Below are positions 29,664-38,379 of a DNA stretch of 64,000 nt, piece by piece. The translations under genes were made by a program, and so were the position numbers. The notes under the pieces were generated by a model. That model saw nothing but the letters and a program-made list of their open reading frames with translations. It was not told the DNA's origin and ran no database searches. The stretch's first letter is position 1, and each line of letters starts with the position of its first letter. Where the stretch lies: positions 17,988 to 81,987 of the forward strand of contig CAICTM010000276.1 in assembly GCA_903772945.1 (NCBI GenBank). Direction: 5' to 3'. This DNA is from Seminavis robusta. Its lineage: Eukaryota > Bacillariophyta > Bacillariophyceae > Naviculales > Naviculaceae.

Positions 29664-32600
29664 ATGGCGGCTACGGACAGCAGATCCTCCGCAGCGACAC
29701 GAAAGTCTCGTAGTGGCGACGGGGAGGACCGCTTCCGTCAGTGGCGCAGGAGCCGAGAACGCAAGAGGGCCAGAGCGGCTGGAACAACAGCTGGAGGCAG
29801 CAGAGGAACATCCGAAGAAAAAACGAAGTCTAATCACGACGATGAGAAACCAAGTAACCAAGGATCCACTTCGAAAGAAGAATCCACGGAAAGACCTTTC
29901 AAAAATGAAGAACCCAAAGAAACAGCCTCCAAAGACCAGGACGAAATCAATGCGAAAAAGCCAGCTGCTTCCACCACTTCCACTTCCTCCTTTTCCATCA
30001 AGAAGCGAAAGCAAAAGAATCGTAGTCCCAACGAATCCTCCAAAGGCCCAGAAGTCACAAAAGATACATCAGATGTTGTGGACGATGCCTCTGTTCCTCG
30101 CCAGGAAGATCCAGAGCCAGAGGAAAACAACCACCATACAGCTACATGCATCAACCCACTCGTCGAAGAAATGGAAAAACAACTGGAAGGAAAAAGCAAT
30201 GAAATTTCGAGTCTCAAACAACAACTAGAAGTAGAACGACAGTACAAAGCCAAATGGGAACGGGCCGAACAAGAACTGTCATCACAAAACAAACAAATTA
30301 CTATTCTAGAACAAGCACTCCAAAAGCAAAAGGAAAAACAGACCAAACGCAGCCATCAGCAGATTGCAGACAATAAGACTATTCACAGCCTCAATTGTCA
30401 AGTCTATTTTTGGAAACAGAAATTACAAGCGTACCATCAGACCATCCAAACGGCGTCAATCCCCGTCATGTTGCAACGACAAGCGCAAATCATGCAACTG
30501 TCATTTGACTCCCTTATCACCAGTGAAACTGAGATTGATGAGGCACTGCTGCGAGTCATCCAAGAACCTTTTCCTGCATTGACGTATCTTCCTCCTTCCG
30601 GTCTTTTGCCAGTTGAAAACGGACCATCCACAAACAACCATGACAACAACAACATGGACGGCGAATGTAGCCAGAATGGAATTGCCAACCGGCAAACATC
30701 GGCAGACCACGCCAGCAATTCAAACGCTTCAATTGAGGGGATGACGGCGGAGGCGAATGCTGCTACTACGGACATCAACAAGCTAGTTGCTGATGCTCCA
30801 GATATGCCTGGTGAGGGCAGATCCACTGCAGCAGAGAAATGTGACGACAAAGACAAAACTTCTGTGGCTCTGGGATTAGAGCTATCCGCATCCAACGAGA
30901 ACGACAATGACGACCGGGATAGTCCTGCTCAACGTGAATCAACCAAAGAGAAGTCAGATCATGGCGACGAGGAGGAGGATCATGGTTCTCAACCAAAGCG
31001 CTTGTCGGTTGACGACGTAGATGGGGATGTATCCGCACATTCCACTGGTCCAGAGGGCACGAAGCATTCATGTGGATCGGATGAACTCGTTGGCGACAAG
31101 GCTGAAGAAGAATCGACAACTTTGGAGATGACCGAGGAAGCAACCGCCAGCGCCACGCAAAAGGAGGAGGAAACAGCAATACACAACGACCAGCCGGAAA
31201 GGGACGAGGCCGAAGAAACAATATTATCCAGCCAGGAGACGACGTTGTCACTGACTGTGGCAGTACCGCTTCATAACAAGTTGCCATCTGAAGCGGAGCT
31301 TGGTACCAGTACTGAACACTTGGATCGTAGCAGCAATGAAAAGGAGGAAGCGAAAGCATCCCATGAGCAATCGGAAGCACCACAAGAGCCTGTCGAAGGA
31401 AATAATAGCAAAGGACGAGAATCCAGTCCTGTCGTTGATGCGGAGGTAGCTTTGGCAACAAACGAGCCTGGCGGTCGGCCCATCAGCGAAGACAACGACA
31501 ATGATTTGGCGGTATTGGAGATGGCTATTTGTGACGGCGACGGCACGAATGAAGCAACGAGCTTGGGAGAAACGGACAAGCTGGAAAATGAAAGTACGTC
31601 TGCTGAACAGCGGGACGAGTCAAAAACTGAAACTCCAATCAATGTCGAAAAGCTGGGAGAGGCTGGACTGCCTGGAGCTGAGAGCGGCAAAAATGACAAC
31701 TCCGGAGAGGATAGTGGTGACACGTCGAAAGATTGCCAAGGCGATCTCTTGTGGAGCGATGATGACGACGACAATGCTTCCAAGGCATCTCGGCGGTCGA
31801 GTCAAAGTACACTTGACTCGTGGAGACAAACACGGCAGAAAAAGTCGAAAGAGAATCAGTGGATGTCAACCCGAAAGCAAACGATTCAGCTCGAGAGGAA
31901 GCAGAAACAGATTGAAGACTTTTACCCTCAAGTTCCTGAAAGAGCGAAGAACAAGACATATTCAGGTGCCGGGCGGAAATCAACCATCGGATCGAAAAAG
32001 AAGGGCAGTGCAGCAAAGAATGCTGAGCACACTCCTGGAGCCAAGAAACGGAAGACGATTGTGGAGAGTGAAGAGCAGGTCGAAAAGCGCTCACGCCGTC
32101 GCCGGGAACCTAACACTGACTTATCGGGCGGCATTGAGATTGACGACGAGAACGCTGGATCGTATGAAACTCCCATGGTGGTCAAGTACAAGAGCAAACC
32201 GCAACAAATCAGCGAAGATCCTACAAGCGGTACTGCCTCAAAACCACGCCAGAAGCACGTCAATCGGGTCTCTCTGTCCGCGACGAAGAGCGTTTGCGCA
32301 ACCCCTGATTCGTTTCGAACCCCGCAGAGTACACAAGTTCCTCTCGGTGGTGCGAATCCAGACGCACCGAATGGCAAAGAGTCCAACTATCGATACAACA
32401 AAGCCGTTGAAACGCCTTCTCCGATTTCGAGCTTTTCGTCACAAGATGCCGCCTTGGGTGGAAGTCCTGCTGACGAGCTTGATGATGCAGCTCTTCTCGT
32501 AAAATCCAAGGATCGACCCACAGAGAAAGCGAAAACAAACAAGACGCGCAGAAACGGCCGTGCCGACACAGGAAGGCAAGCCAAAGCTGTGCAGTTTGTT

Positions 32601-34421
32601 GACGAAGAAGATAGCCTCTTGAAATATTCTCAACCCACAGTCCACAACAATTCACTACCAACGGTCGTCAATGTTGTTGATGTGGAGATGGAAGAGAGCC
32701 AAGCACACCAGAACGACGATACTAGCCAACATCATTCTGGAACAACAAAGCACTCGTCCGAAGTGAGCGACAGCCCAAGAAAAGCTGCATTCGATGGCGA
32801 CACTCAGGGAACAGAAACTCAAGTCGATCCCAAGCTGCTTGGCACCCCTCCGATGTTCACCAAGAAGCCCAGTAATCCTGGCAAGACAAGGGACACCAAA
32901 GACCCTTGCATCAATGAAACTCCAGGCAGCGAGACTCAGGTCGACACGAAGCTCCTGCATACTGCAGAAAGCAGCTCGGTCAAACTAGATGCCGGTGACA
33001 CTCAAGGAAGTGAAACTCAGGTTGATCCCATGTATTTCGGGACTAGTGGACGCATGGTTGGCTCACAGGCGATCAAAGCGACAAGTGGAGGAGCATCCAC
33101 ACTTGCTTTTGCCGACACCCAGGCCAGCGAAACGCAACTTGATCTCAGATATGTCGGCATCGGGATTAAGGCTGGTTCTCAACCGAAGAAGAGCTCAAGT
33201 GGAAAGGCAAATGCTGCCGTTGCTGACACTCAGGGCAGCGAAACTCAGTTTGATCCCAAATGGGTTGATGGCAGTATCGCGAACATGGCCGCGCCGAAGG
33301 AAGTGCCTACGAAAAGAGCTCGCACCAATGTGCATCGGGAAACTGTCCCACAAAAGCGGCACAATGACACGCAAGGTAGTGAAACCCAATGTGATCCTGG
33401 ACTGCTCCTAGATAGCACACCACAGAAAGCACGGTACGGGTCACATGAAAACAGCACCGAGGGCGGGAAGCCCAAGAAGAAGAACTCAACATCACAAGCT
33501 ACCGAGAAGGCTTTGCATGCCGCCGCGGTACCCAGCAAGGGCGAAACTACGTCAAAGTTCACCTTGACACGCCGGGTTCCTAGTTTCTCCTCTCGAAAGA
33601 CCTCAGCGAGTGCTCCCAAGAAAAAGAAAGCACCGACACGATCAAACCAAAAAGGCTGGATATCGACCAGAAAGGAAAAGAAGTCAGAAGATTCCTTCGA
33701 AACAATGACGACCAATCTGAGGGCACCGGTTCAGTACCATGGAAGAGCCAACCGAAGGATCATTGACGCAAAACTTCCTGTTCGGTCGAACACCCGAGCG
33801 CCCGGCAAGGAAAACGACAATGAATGGATGGAAGACAGCGGCCCGCAGAGTCCACAGAGTCCGAACTATGCATACATTGACCCACGGCGGTCGAGAAAGC
33901 ATGTTCAAGCTTGCGACCGTCGCGACTGCCCAGAGTGCAAGGCATTCTACGATGTGGTGACGCGTCAGTTTGCTCGCCAGGGCATGGTTCATGATGATTT
34001 CCAAATGGCCAGACAGGACAGAGTCCAACATTCTCGACATACCAAGTGGACAAAGGGCATTACAGAGCAAAACACTCCGGATGGGTTTTGGGAGATGAGT
34101 TTCAAAGACTCATTGGACCGTAAGGCAGAGGAAGCTGCGGCTGTCGGAGCTGCGGCTTTGCAAGACCGCCAAAATCAGCAAGATATTATGCACTGGTTTT
34201 TGGAGCAAGAGGAAGACGAGAATGAGGAAATGGAGCGCATGGCCCTTGCGGAAGCCGCCGCCACTGAATTGACCCCTGGTGCATACTTGGTTGAGGAAGA
34301 AAAACAAGCTACCAGCACTTCATCTAATCAGGAGGAGAACACAGCTGCACCCCAAATTCCTGAGGGTCAGCAGGTTGATGAAGAAGCGGAAGAGAATCCC
34401 TACTCACAGACTCAAATCTAG
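29664..34421 (+). CDS. CtIP/Sae2/Ctp1-like DNA end-resection protein with SxT/TQ repeats
   Basis: Single exon, 1585 residues, ATG in a good context (ACCATGGCGG). A basic N-terminus leads to a coiled coil (about residues 165-265, EEMEKQLEGKSNEISSLKQQ onward), where CtIP-family proteins oligomerise. A long acidic, Ser/Thr/Glu-rich region follows. Residues 1046-1250 hold six repeats of DTQGSETQVDP type, each joining an SxT (SET) motif to TQ. The C-terminal domain (about 1400-1490) has CDRRDCPECKAFYD (CxxC at 1422/1425), then SRHTKW and NTPDGFWEMSF, which match the CxxC...RH...TPxxFW signature of the CtIP/Sae2/COM1 C-terminus. The family activates Mre11-Rad50-Nbs1 nuclease at DNA breaks in the nucleus. 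TQ is the ATM/ATR consensus and SxT the CK2/Nbs1-FHA-type motif, so the array may be a phospho-docking platform. It is longer than typical family members. The C-terminus ends PYSQTQI, with one more SQ/TQ site. Confidence 0.85.
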   Translation: MAATDSRSSAATRKSRSGDGEDRFRQWRRSRERKRARAAGTTAGGSRGTSEEKTKSNHDDEKPSNQGSTSKEESTERPFKNEEPKETASKDQDEINAKKPAASTTSTSSFSIKKRKQKNRSPNESSKGPEVTKDTSDVVDDASVPRQEDPEPEENNHHTATCINPLVEEMEKQLEGKSNEISSLKQQLEVERQYKAKWERAEQELSSQNKQITILEQALQKQKEKQTKRSHQQIADNKTIHSLNCQVYFWKQKLQAYHQTIQTASIPVMLQRQAQIMQLSFDSLITSETEIDEALLRVIQEPFPALTYLPPSGLLPVENGPSTNNHDNNNMDGECSQNGIANRQTSADHASNSNASIEGMTAEANAATTDINKLVADAPDMPGEGRSTAAEKCDDKDKTSVALGLELSASNENDNDDRDSPAQRESTKEKSDHGDEEEDHGSQPKRLSVDDVDGDVSAHSTGPEGTKHSCGSDELVGDKAEEESTTLEMTEEATASATQKEEETAIHNDQPERDEAEETILSSQETTLSLTVAVPLHNKLPSEAELGTSTEHLDRSSNEKEEAKASHEQSEAPQEPVEGNNSKGRESSPVVDAEVALATNEPGGRPISEDNDNDLAVLEMAICDGDGTNEATSLGETDKLENESTSAEQRDESKTETPINVEKLGEAGLPGAESGKNDNSGEDSGDTSKDCQGDLLWSDDDDDNASKASRRSSQSTLDSWRQTRQKKSKENQWMSTRKQTIQLERKQKQIEDFYPQVPERAKNKTYSGAGRKSTIGSKKKGSAAKNAEHTPGAKKRKTIVESEEQVEKRSRRRREPNTDLSGGIEIDDENAGSYETPMVVKYKSKPQQISEDPTSGTASKPRQKHVNRVSLSATKSVCATPDSFRTPQSTQVPLGGANPDAPNGKESNYRYNKAVETPSPISSFSSQDAALGGSPADELDDAALLVKSKDRPTEKAKTNKTRRNGRADTGRQAKAVQFVDEEDSLLKYSQPTVHNNSLPTVVNVVDVEMEESQAHQNDDTSQHHSGTTKHSSEVSDSPRKAAFDGDTQGTETQVDPKLLGTPPMFTKKPSNPGKTRDTKDPCINETPGSETQVDTKLLHTAESSSVKLDAGDTQGSETQVDPMYFGTSGRMVGSQAIKATSGGASTLAFADTQASETQLDLRYVGIGIKAGSQPKKSSSGKANAAVADTQGSETQFDPKWVDGSIANMAAPKEVPTKRARTNVHRETVPQKRHNDTQGSETQCDPGLLLDSTPQKARYGSHENSTEGGKPKKKNSTSQATEKALHAAAVPSKGETTSKFTLTRRVPSFSSRKTSASAPKKKKAPTRSNQKGWISTRKEKKSEDSFETMTTNLRAPVQYHGRANRRIIDAKLPVRSNTRAPGKENDNEWMEDSGPQSPQSPNYAYIDPRRSRKHVQACDRRDCPECKAFYDVVTRQFARQGMVHDDFQMARQDRVQHSRHTKWTKGITEQNTPDGFWEMSFKDSLDRKAEEAAAVGAAALQDRQNQQDIMHWFLEQEEDENEEMERMALAEAAATELTPGAYLVEEEKQATSTSSNQEENTAAPQIPEGQQVDEEAEENPYSQTQI
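32799..33400 (+). repeat. Six dispersed-tandem copies encoding DTQGSETQVDP motif
   Basis: Copies begin at about 32799, 32918, 32997, 33114, 33225 and 33366, separated by 22-38 variable residues. The encoded cores are DTQGTETQVDP, ETPGSETQVDT, DTQGSETQVDP, DTQASETQLDL, DTQGSETQFDP and DTQGSETQCDP. The TQ, SET and following Asp are the most constant positions; the spacers share little, so selection seems to act on the core. Confidence 0.9.
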
Positions 34422-34875
34422 CTGGCAACGGGATCAGCGAGGATTGCAAAGCCATCACAGTAGTAGCTACTAGTAGAAGGAAACCAAAATGGAAGGCTCC
34501 ATCCAGTTGGCTGTAGTTTGACTTTGGATCCCTTTAAAATGGCACAGCTCAATGATGTATGTAGCCCCCCTTTACGTAGATAGAAAATGGTGCATTTGAA
34601 AGATCAACTCCAGGTTTCCGTTCGGCTTCACTTCAGCCTTCAGCAGGACTTGCAAAACGGGTGGAATGTGAATTCATTCGATGATCGAATGGCGGCTGTA
34701 CCGGTATTACATTAATCAGCTCTGCTGGCGCAAAATCAGAATCGCTTTGGCAGCACGCACTTTTCTCACGAAGTCCATCAATCGACGCAATCGCAAGCAC
34801 TCGAGCTCTCAGGTACACCCAGCTCCATCAAGACGCATAGACTACTTAGCTACTAGTCCACTCTGAGTTGAACCT
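34422..34875. other. Intergenic
   Basis: 3' end of the CtIP-like gene and 5' region of the GatC-like gene. One TACCGGTA motif at about 34698-34705. No gene seen. Confidence 0.5.
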
Positions 34876-35433
34876 ATGAGCAAGCACCTCGCTCGGCGAT
34901 TTGTAGCCTTTGGTGCTCTTCATTGGAGAAATTGTGGCAAGATTCGAGTCGGTGCGTCACAAAGAAGACTGCTTTCGAAGCATTCGCCTAACACTGGGAA
35001 GTCGGCAACACCAACCGCCACCTTTGCACTGCCGAAGCCAACATGGTCCGTCAAAGATTTGGAATTGACAAAACAGCATACTCCTATTTCAAATATAGAA
35101 CTCGAGAAACTTGCCAAAAGAGCACTTCTTGATTTGGATCCACTCGATACAAAAACAAGGGATTTGCTTAGACAGGATCTGGGCAATATGATGCACATGA
35201 TAGAACAAGTACAGTCGTTGAAGCTCGAGGAAGAAGCCACTTTGTCAGAAGAGGACATTTACGACAGACCACGAGGAGTTACGTCAGCACCCCTGAGAGC
35301 TGCCAATGGAAGAGAAGACGCACAAGAAACAACCAACAATCGAGTTTGGGAATCCTTCCTACACCCAAAGACCACGAAGGTTGGCGCTCATGATTATTTC
35401 AGCATTGAGACGAAGAGGGAGAAGCCAAAATAG
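34876..35433 (+). CDS. Glutamyl-tRNA(Gln) amidotransferase subunit C-like protein (organellar)
   Basis: 185 residues. The core (about residues 62-120) reads ISNIELEKLAKRALLDLD and then LLRQDLGNMMHMIEQVQSL, the two-helix layout of GatC. YDRPRGVTSAPLR and HPKTTKVGAHDYF follow, in place of the family's Arg-Pro/Lys-Val C-terminal stretch. GatC stabilises the GatA/GatB amidotransferase that converts Glu-tRNA(Gln) to Gln-tRNA(Gln). The basic, Ser/Arg-rich N-terminus (HLARRFVAFGALHWRNCG, RRLLSK) looks like a mitochondrial or plastid targeting peptide. GatC proteins are short and poorly conserved, so this is a probable, not certain, assignment. Confidence 0.65.
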   Translation: MSKHLARRFVAFGALHWRNCGKIRVGASQRRLLSKHSPNTGKSATPTATFALPKPTWSVKDLELTKQHTPISNIELEKLAKRALLDLDPLDTKTRDLLRQDLGNMMHMIEQVQSLKLEEEATLSEEDIYDRPRGVTSAPLRAANGREDAQETTNNRVWESFLHPKTTKVGAHDYFSIETKREKPK

Positions 35434-35581
35434 TGGACCACTGTGAGGCTATCCAAATGGTGCATATATGTGATGCCAGTAGCTACGCAGCCGGCACAGA
35501 CATAGACTAGTACCCTTAGCAATGATTTTGAGTTTTGCTTGCTGTAGAAGATGACTTTATGAAAGATACACTTGTACTAGT

Positions 35582-36535
35582 CTACTTGAGAAGTTTGTCA
35601 ATTGCTGTGTAGGCATTGTCTTGGTAAATTTCATTGGCAAACACATCCCAGATGATGGATTGGTCTCCAGTTGGCCCGGTGATAGAATTCTCATCTGTTG
35701 AGGCATAAAACACACCACTTTTGTATGTAGCATTTCCGTCCTCAGTCAGAGCATCCATGTATCGCTTGGCACCAGTTTCCAGACCATGGACCTTCCCCAA
35801 TAGCGACATCACTTGAAACGTGGTTTTTAAAATCCACCGCATTGGAATGGGCAAGGGGTCGAATACATTTGTGCTTTTTGTACCCCCCGGGCTCATGGTA
35901 ACGAACCTCATTTTGCTCTCGGGATAGGGGTGTTTGCGAGCTAGGGATCCAATCCACAAAGCAGCAGTGCATTTGGCATAAGCATAGACATTATTGTCAT
36001 TCAGACCTTCCATAGACCCATCTGCAATTGACACGAACTCTTCTACTGCTCCATTATTAAGCACTGGTTTGACACCTCCAAAACTTGGAATGCCACGAGC
36101 ACCTTCCGATCCAGAATATACCACAGAGCCAGCTGTGAAAATCTTCTCCTGGATAGCAAGATCAATGAAAAGGGCATGCCCAAGGACATTCAAGGCAAAG
36201 ATATTAGTAACACCAATTCCTGCTGCCATTCCCATTGGATTTGTTCCGCCGCCACCAGCATTCAGAACAATGCCATCCAGAATAACCGAATCTTTCTTGA
36301 ACATTTGGATGGCCTCTCTGACACTGTCCAACTTGGAAACATCCATAAGGACAATTTCAAACACACCCATTTTTCCTGTTGATTCTTCCAAGCTTGCTTT
36401 GGCAGCTTTGGCTTTCTCTTCATTGCGACATCCCAAGTATACTTTTTCAATGCCATCAAGGAGTGCAAGCTGACGACAGCATTCCTTGCCAAGGCCAGCA
36501 TTGGCTCCTGTTACCAAAACATTTGTGACGGGCAT
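35582..36535 (-). CDS. Short-chain dehydrogenase/reductase, tandem copy 1
   Basis: 317 residues from ATG at 36535; an ATG four codons earlier (36547) is possible but is not aligned with the start of copy 2. Rossmann motif TGANAGLG is at residues 9-16, NAGG follows the fourth strand (GIVLNAGGG), the catalytic Ser lies in VYSGSEGARG and the catalytic YxxxK in VYAYAKCTAA. An MSPGGTKSTN segment follows, as expected for NAD(P)-binding SDRs of about this length (classical/retinol-dehydrogenase-like). The gene is closely similar along its whole length to the one at 36956-37912, same strand, 420 bp between them, so they are a tandem duplicate. Substrate unknown. No targeting signal visible. Confidence 0.9.
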   Translation of the reverse strand: MPVTNVLVTGANAGLGKECCRQLALLDGIEKVYLGCRNEEKAKAAKASLEESTGKMGVFEIVLMDVSKLDSVREAIQMFKKDSVILDGIVLNAGGGGTNPMGMAAGIGVTNIFALNVLGHALFIDLAIQEKIFTAGSVVYSGSEGARGIPSFGGVKPVLNNGAVEEFVSIADGSMEGLNDNNVYAYAKCTAALWIGSLARKHPYPESKMRFVTMSPGGTKSTNVFDPLPIPMRWILKTTFQVMSLLGKVHGLETGAKRYMDALTEDGNATYKSGVFYASTDENSITGPTGDQSIIWDVFANEIYQDNAYTAIDKLLK

Positions 36536-36955
36536 TATTGCAGGCAATAAGGATGGAACAGATCGTATGGAGCTCTTCAGTTGTGCGGTTTGTGTCCTTC
36601 ACCCCTCTCCCTTCGATTCTGGATGCCTCCAAACCCCGTCAACCGAATCTTTGAGACCTGCGCACCGGATCTTTCCATTTGCTTCCTGAGGGCCAGACGA
36701 ACAGGAACGAACTGTGGTTAGGGGTAGAGATATATGTCTTCACCTCGCCAAGTCTCTTTGATTGAACTAGCTAAAGGCGGGCCCAATTGATTTCTTTGAA
36801 CCCCACCCGAAACCTTTGGGTCTAGAGTTCAGCGAAGAAATCGATAATCAACTAGCTTGATGAATTAATAAGGTATCCTTCTGTAGAAGGCTAGTGGCAT
36901 CAGCTCGCCTGTGCAAACCTGACGTGGGCCATTTGGTGCTGACTTTTACAACGGT
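36536..36955. other. Intergenic between the two SDR copies
   Basis: Promoter region of copy 1 and 3' end of copy 2. No gene seen. Confidence 0.5.
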
Positions 36956-37912
36956 CTATTTGAGCAGTTTCTCAATTGCTGTGTAGGCATTGTCTTGGTA
37001 AACTTCATTGTCAAACACATCCCAAATAGCAGATTGATCTGAAGTTGGCCCAGTGATAGAATTTTCGTCTGCTGACGCATAAAACCTGCCACTCTTGTAG
37101 TTGGTTCCCCCCTCATCAGTTAGAGCATCCACATATCGCTTGGCACCAGTTTCCAGATCATGAACCTTGCCGAATAGCCACATCACTTGAAACATGGCTT
37201 TAAAAACCCATCGTGTGGGCAGGGCCATGGGGTCAAATATATTTGTACTCTTTGTACCCCCCGGGCTCATGGTAAGGAAACGCATCTTGCACTTCGAGAA
37301 GGGGTATTTGCGAGCCAGGGACCCAATCCACAAAGCTGCCGCTAACTTGACATAGTTATAAACATTTGTGATGTCAAGCCCGTCCATTGATCCATCTGCA
37401 ATTGATGAGAACTCTTCCACGGCTCCATTTTGAAGCACTGGTCTTGGGTCTGCAAGACTTGGAATGCCACGAGCTCCTTCAGATCCGGAAAACACCACAG
37501 TCCCAGCTGTGAAAATCTTCTCCTTGATAGCAAGATCAATGAAAAGGGCATGCCCAAGGACATTCAGGGCAAAGATATTAGTTACACAAATTCCCACTGC
37601 CTTTTCCATAGGATGCACTCCACTACTGCCACCAGCATTCAGAACGATACCATCCAGCATAACTGAATCTTTCTTCAACCCCTGGATGGCCGCTCTGACA
37701 CTGTCCAACTTGGCAACATCCATAAGGACGATGTCAAACACACCCATTTTTCCTGTTGATTCTTCCAAGCTCGATTTGGCAGCTTTGGCTTTCTCTTCAT
37801 TGCGACAGCCCAAGTAAACTTTTTCGATACCCTCGAGGAGTGCAAGCTGACGACAGCATTCCTTGCCGAGGCCGGCATTGGCTCCTGTTACCAAAACATT
37901 TGTGATGGGCAT
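36956..37912 (-). CDS. Short-chain dehydrogenase/reductase, tandem copy 2
   Basis: 318 residues from ATG at 37912. The frame is open for another 83 codons upstream, but that part is not shared with copy 1, reads like translated leader and crosses a TACC-type repeat, so the start MPITNVLVTGANAGLG is preferred. It has the same SDR landmarks: TGANAGLG, LNAGGSS, VFSGSEGARG (Ser) and VYNYVKLAAA (YxxxK). It differs from copy 1 mainly in the substrate-side segments, for example GLDITNVYNYVK against GLNDNNVYAYAK, and GKVHDLETGAKRYVDAL near the C-terminus. Activity as an NAD(P)-dependent oxidoreductase is expected; the substrate is unknown. Confidence 0.9.
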   Translation of the reverse strand: MPITNVLVTGANAGLGKECCRQLALLEGIEKVYLGCRNEEKAKAAKSSLEESTGKMGVFDIVLMDVAKLDSVRAAIQGLKKDSVMLDGIVLNAGGSSGVHPMEKAVGICVTNIFALNVLGHALFIDLAIKEKIFTAGTVVFSGSEGARGIPSLADPRPVLQNGAVEEFSSIADGSMDGLDITNVYNYVKLAAALWIGSLARKYPFSKCKMRFLTMSPGGTKSTNIFDPMALPTRWVFKAMFQVMWLFGKVHDLETGAKRYVDALTDEGGTNYKSGRFYASADENSITGPTSDQSAIWDVFDNEVYQDNAYTAIEKLLK

Positions 37913-38379
37913 TGCAGGCAACAAGGATGGACGTGAATGTAGAAATTGTGTCTTGCTCTCTTTGACTGTGGGCTTCCCTTTCCGTCTTAGAAGCACCACA
38001 TGGTGGCCTTTGGCTTCGCAAAGATGGATGATACGATTTCTAATAATCGGCCAGCAGAGCTGTTCAGCAAGTTGTTCTGGTACATGTACCAGTACCTGGT
38101 ACAGTAACCGGTATCGGTTGCCCATTTTGCAGTTTCCATGGACCCCGCTCAATTGGAGCAAGGATCAAAAGAAGCCGACTGTGGGCCAGGTAGCACAGGA
38201 ATGATTCGACCATGGGTGACGCGACAACAGGAGAGACTGAAGAGCTACTAGTACTAGTACTGCAGTGAAGGTGTTACATAGATAAGCGTTGGATTAGCAG
38301 AAAGAATTTTTTATGTTGTTTGGATCATAATAGGTAAGCTAGAGGGTTAGCTTTAGTTTTGTTTTGCTACATAGTGCCC
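37913..38379. other. Intergenic
   Basis: 5' region of SDR copy 2 and 3' end of the CXC protein gene. A TACCAGTACCTGGTA-type palindrome lies near 38087-38100. No gene seen. Confidence 0.5.

Noticed and set aside
37913-38161. 83-residue N-terminal extension of SDR copy 2
   Set aside because: Not shared with copy 1, crosses a TACC-type repeat, and the SDR fold starts at the later ATG.
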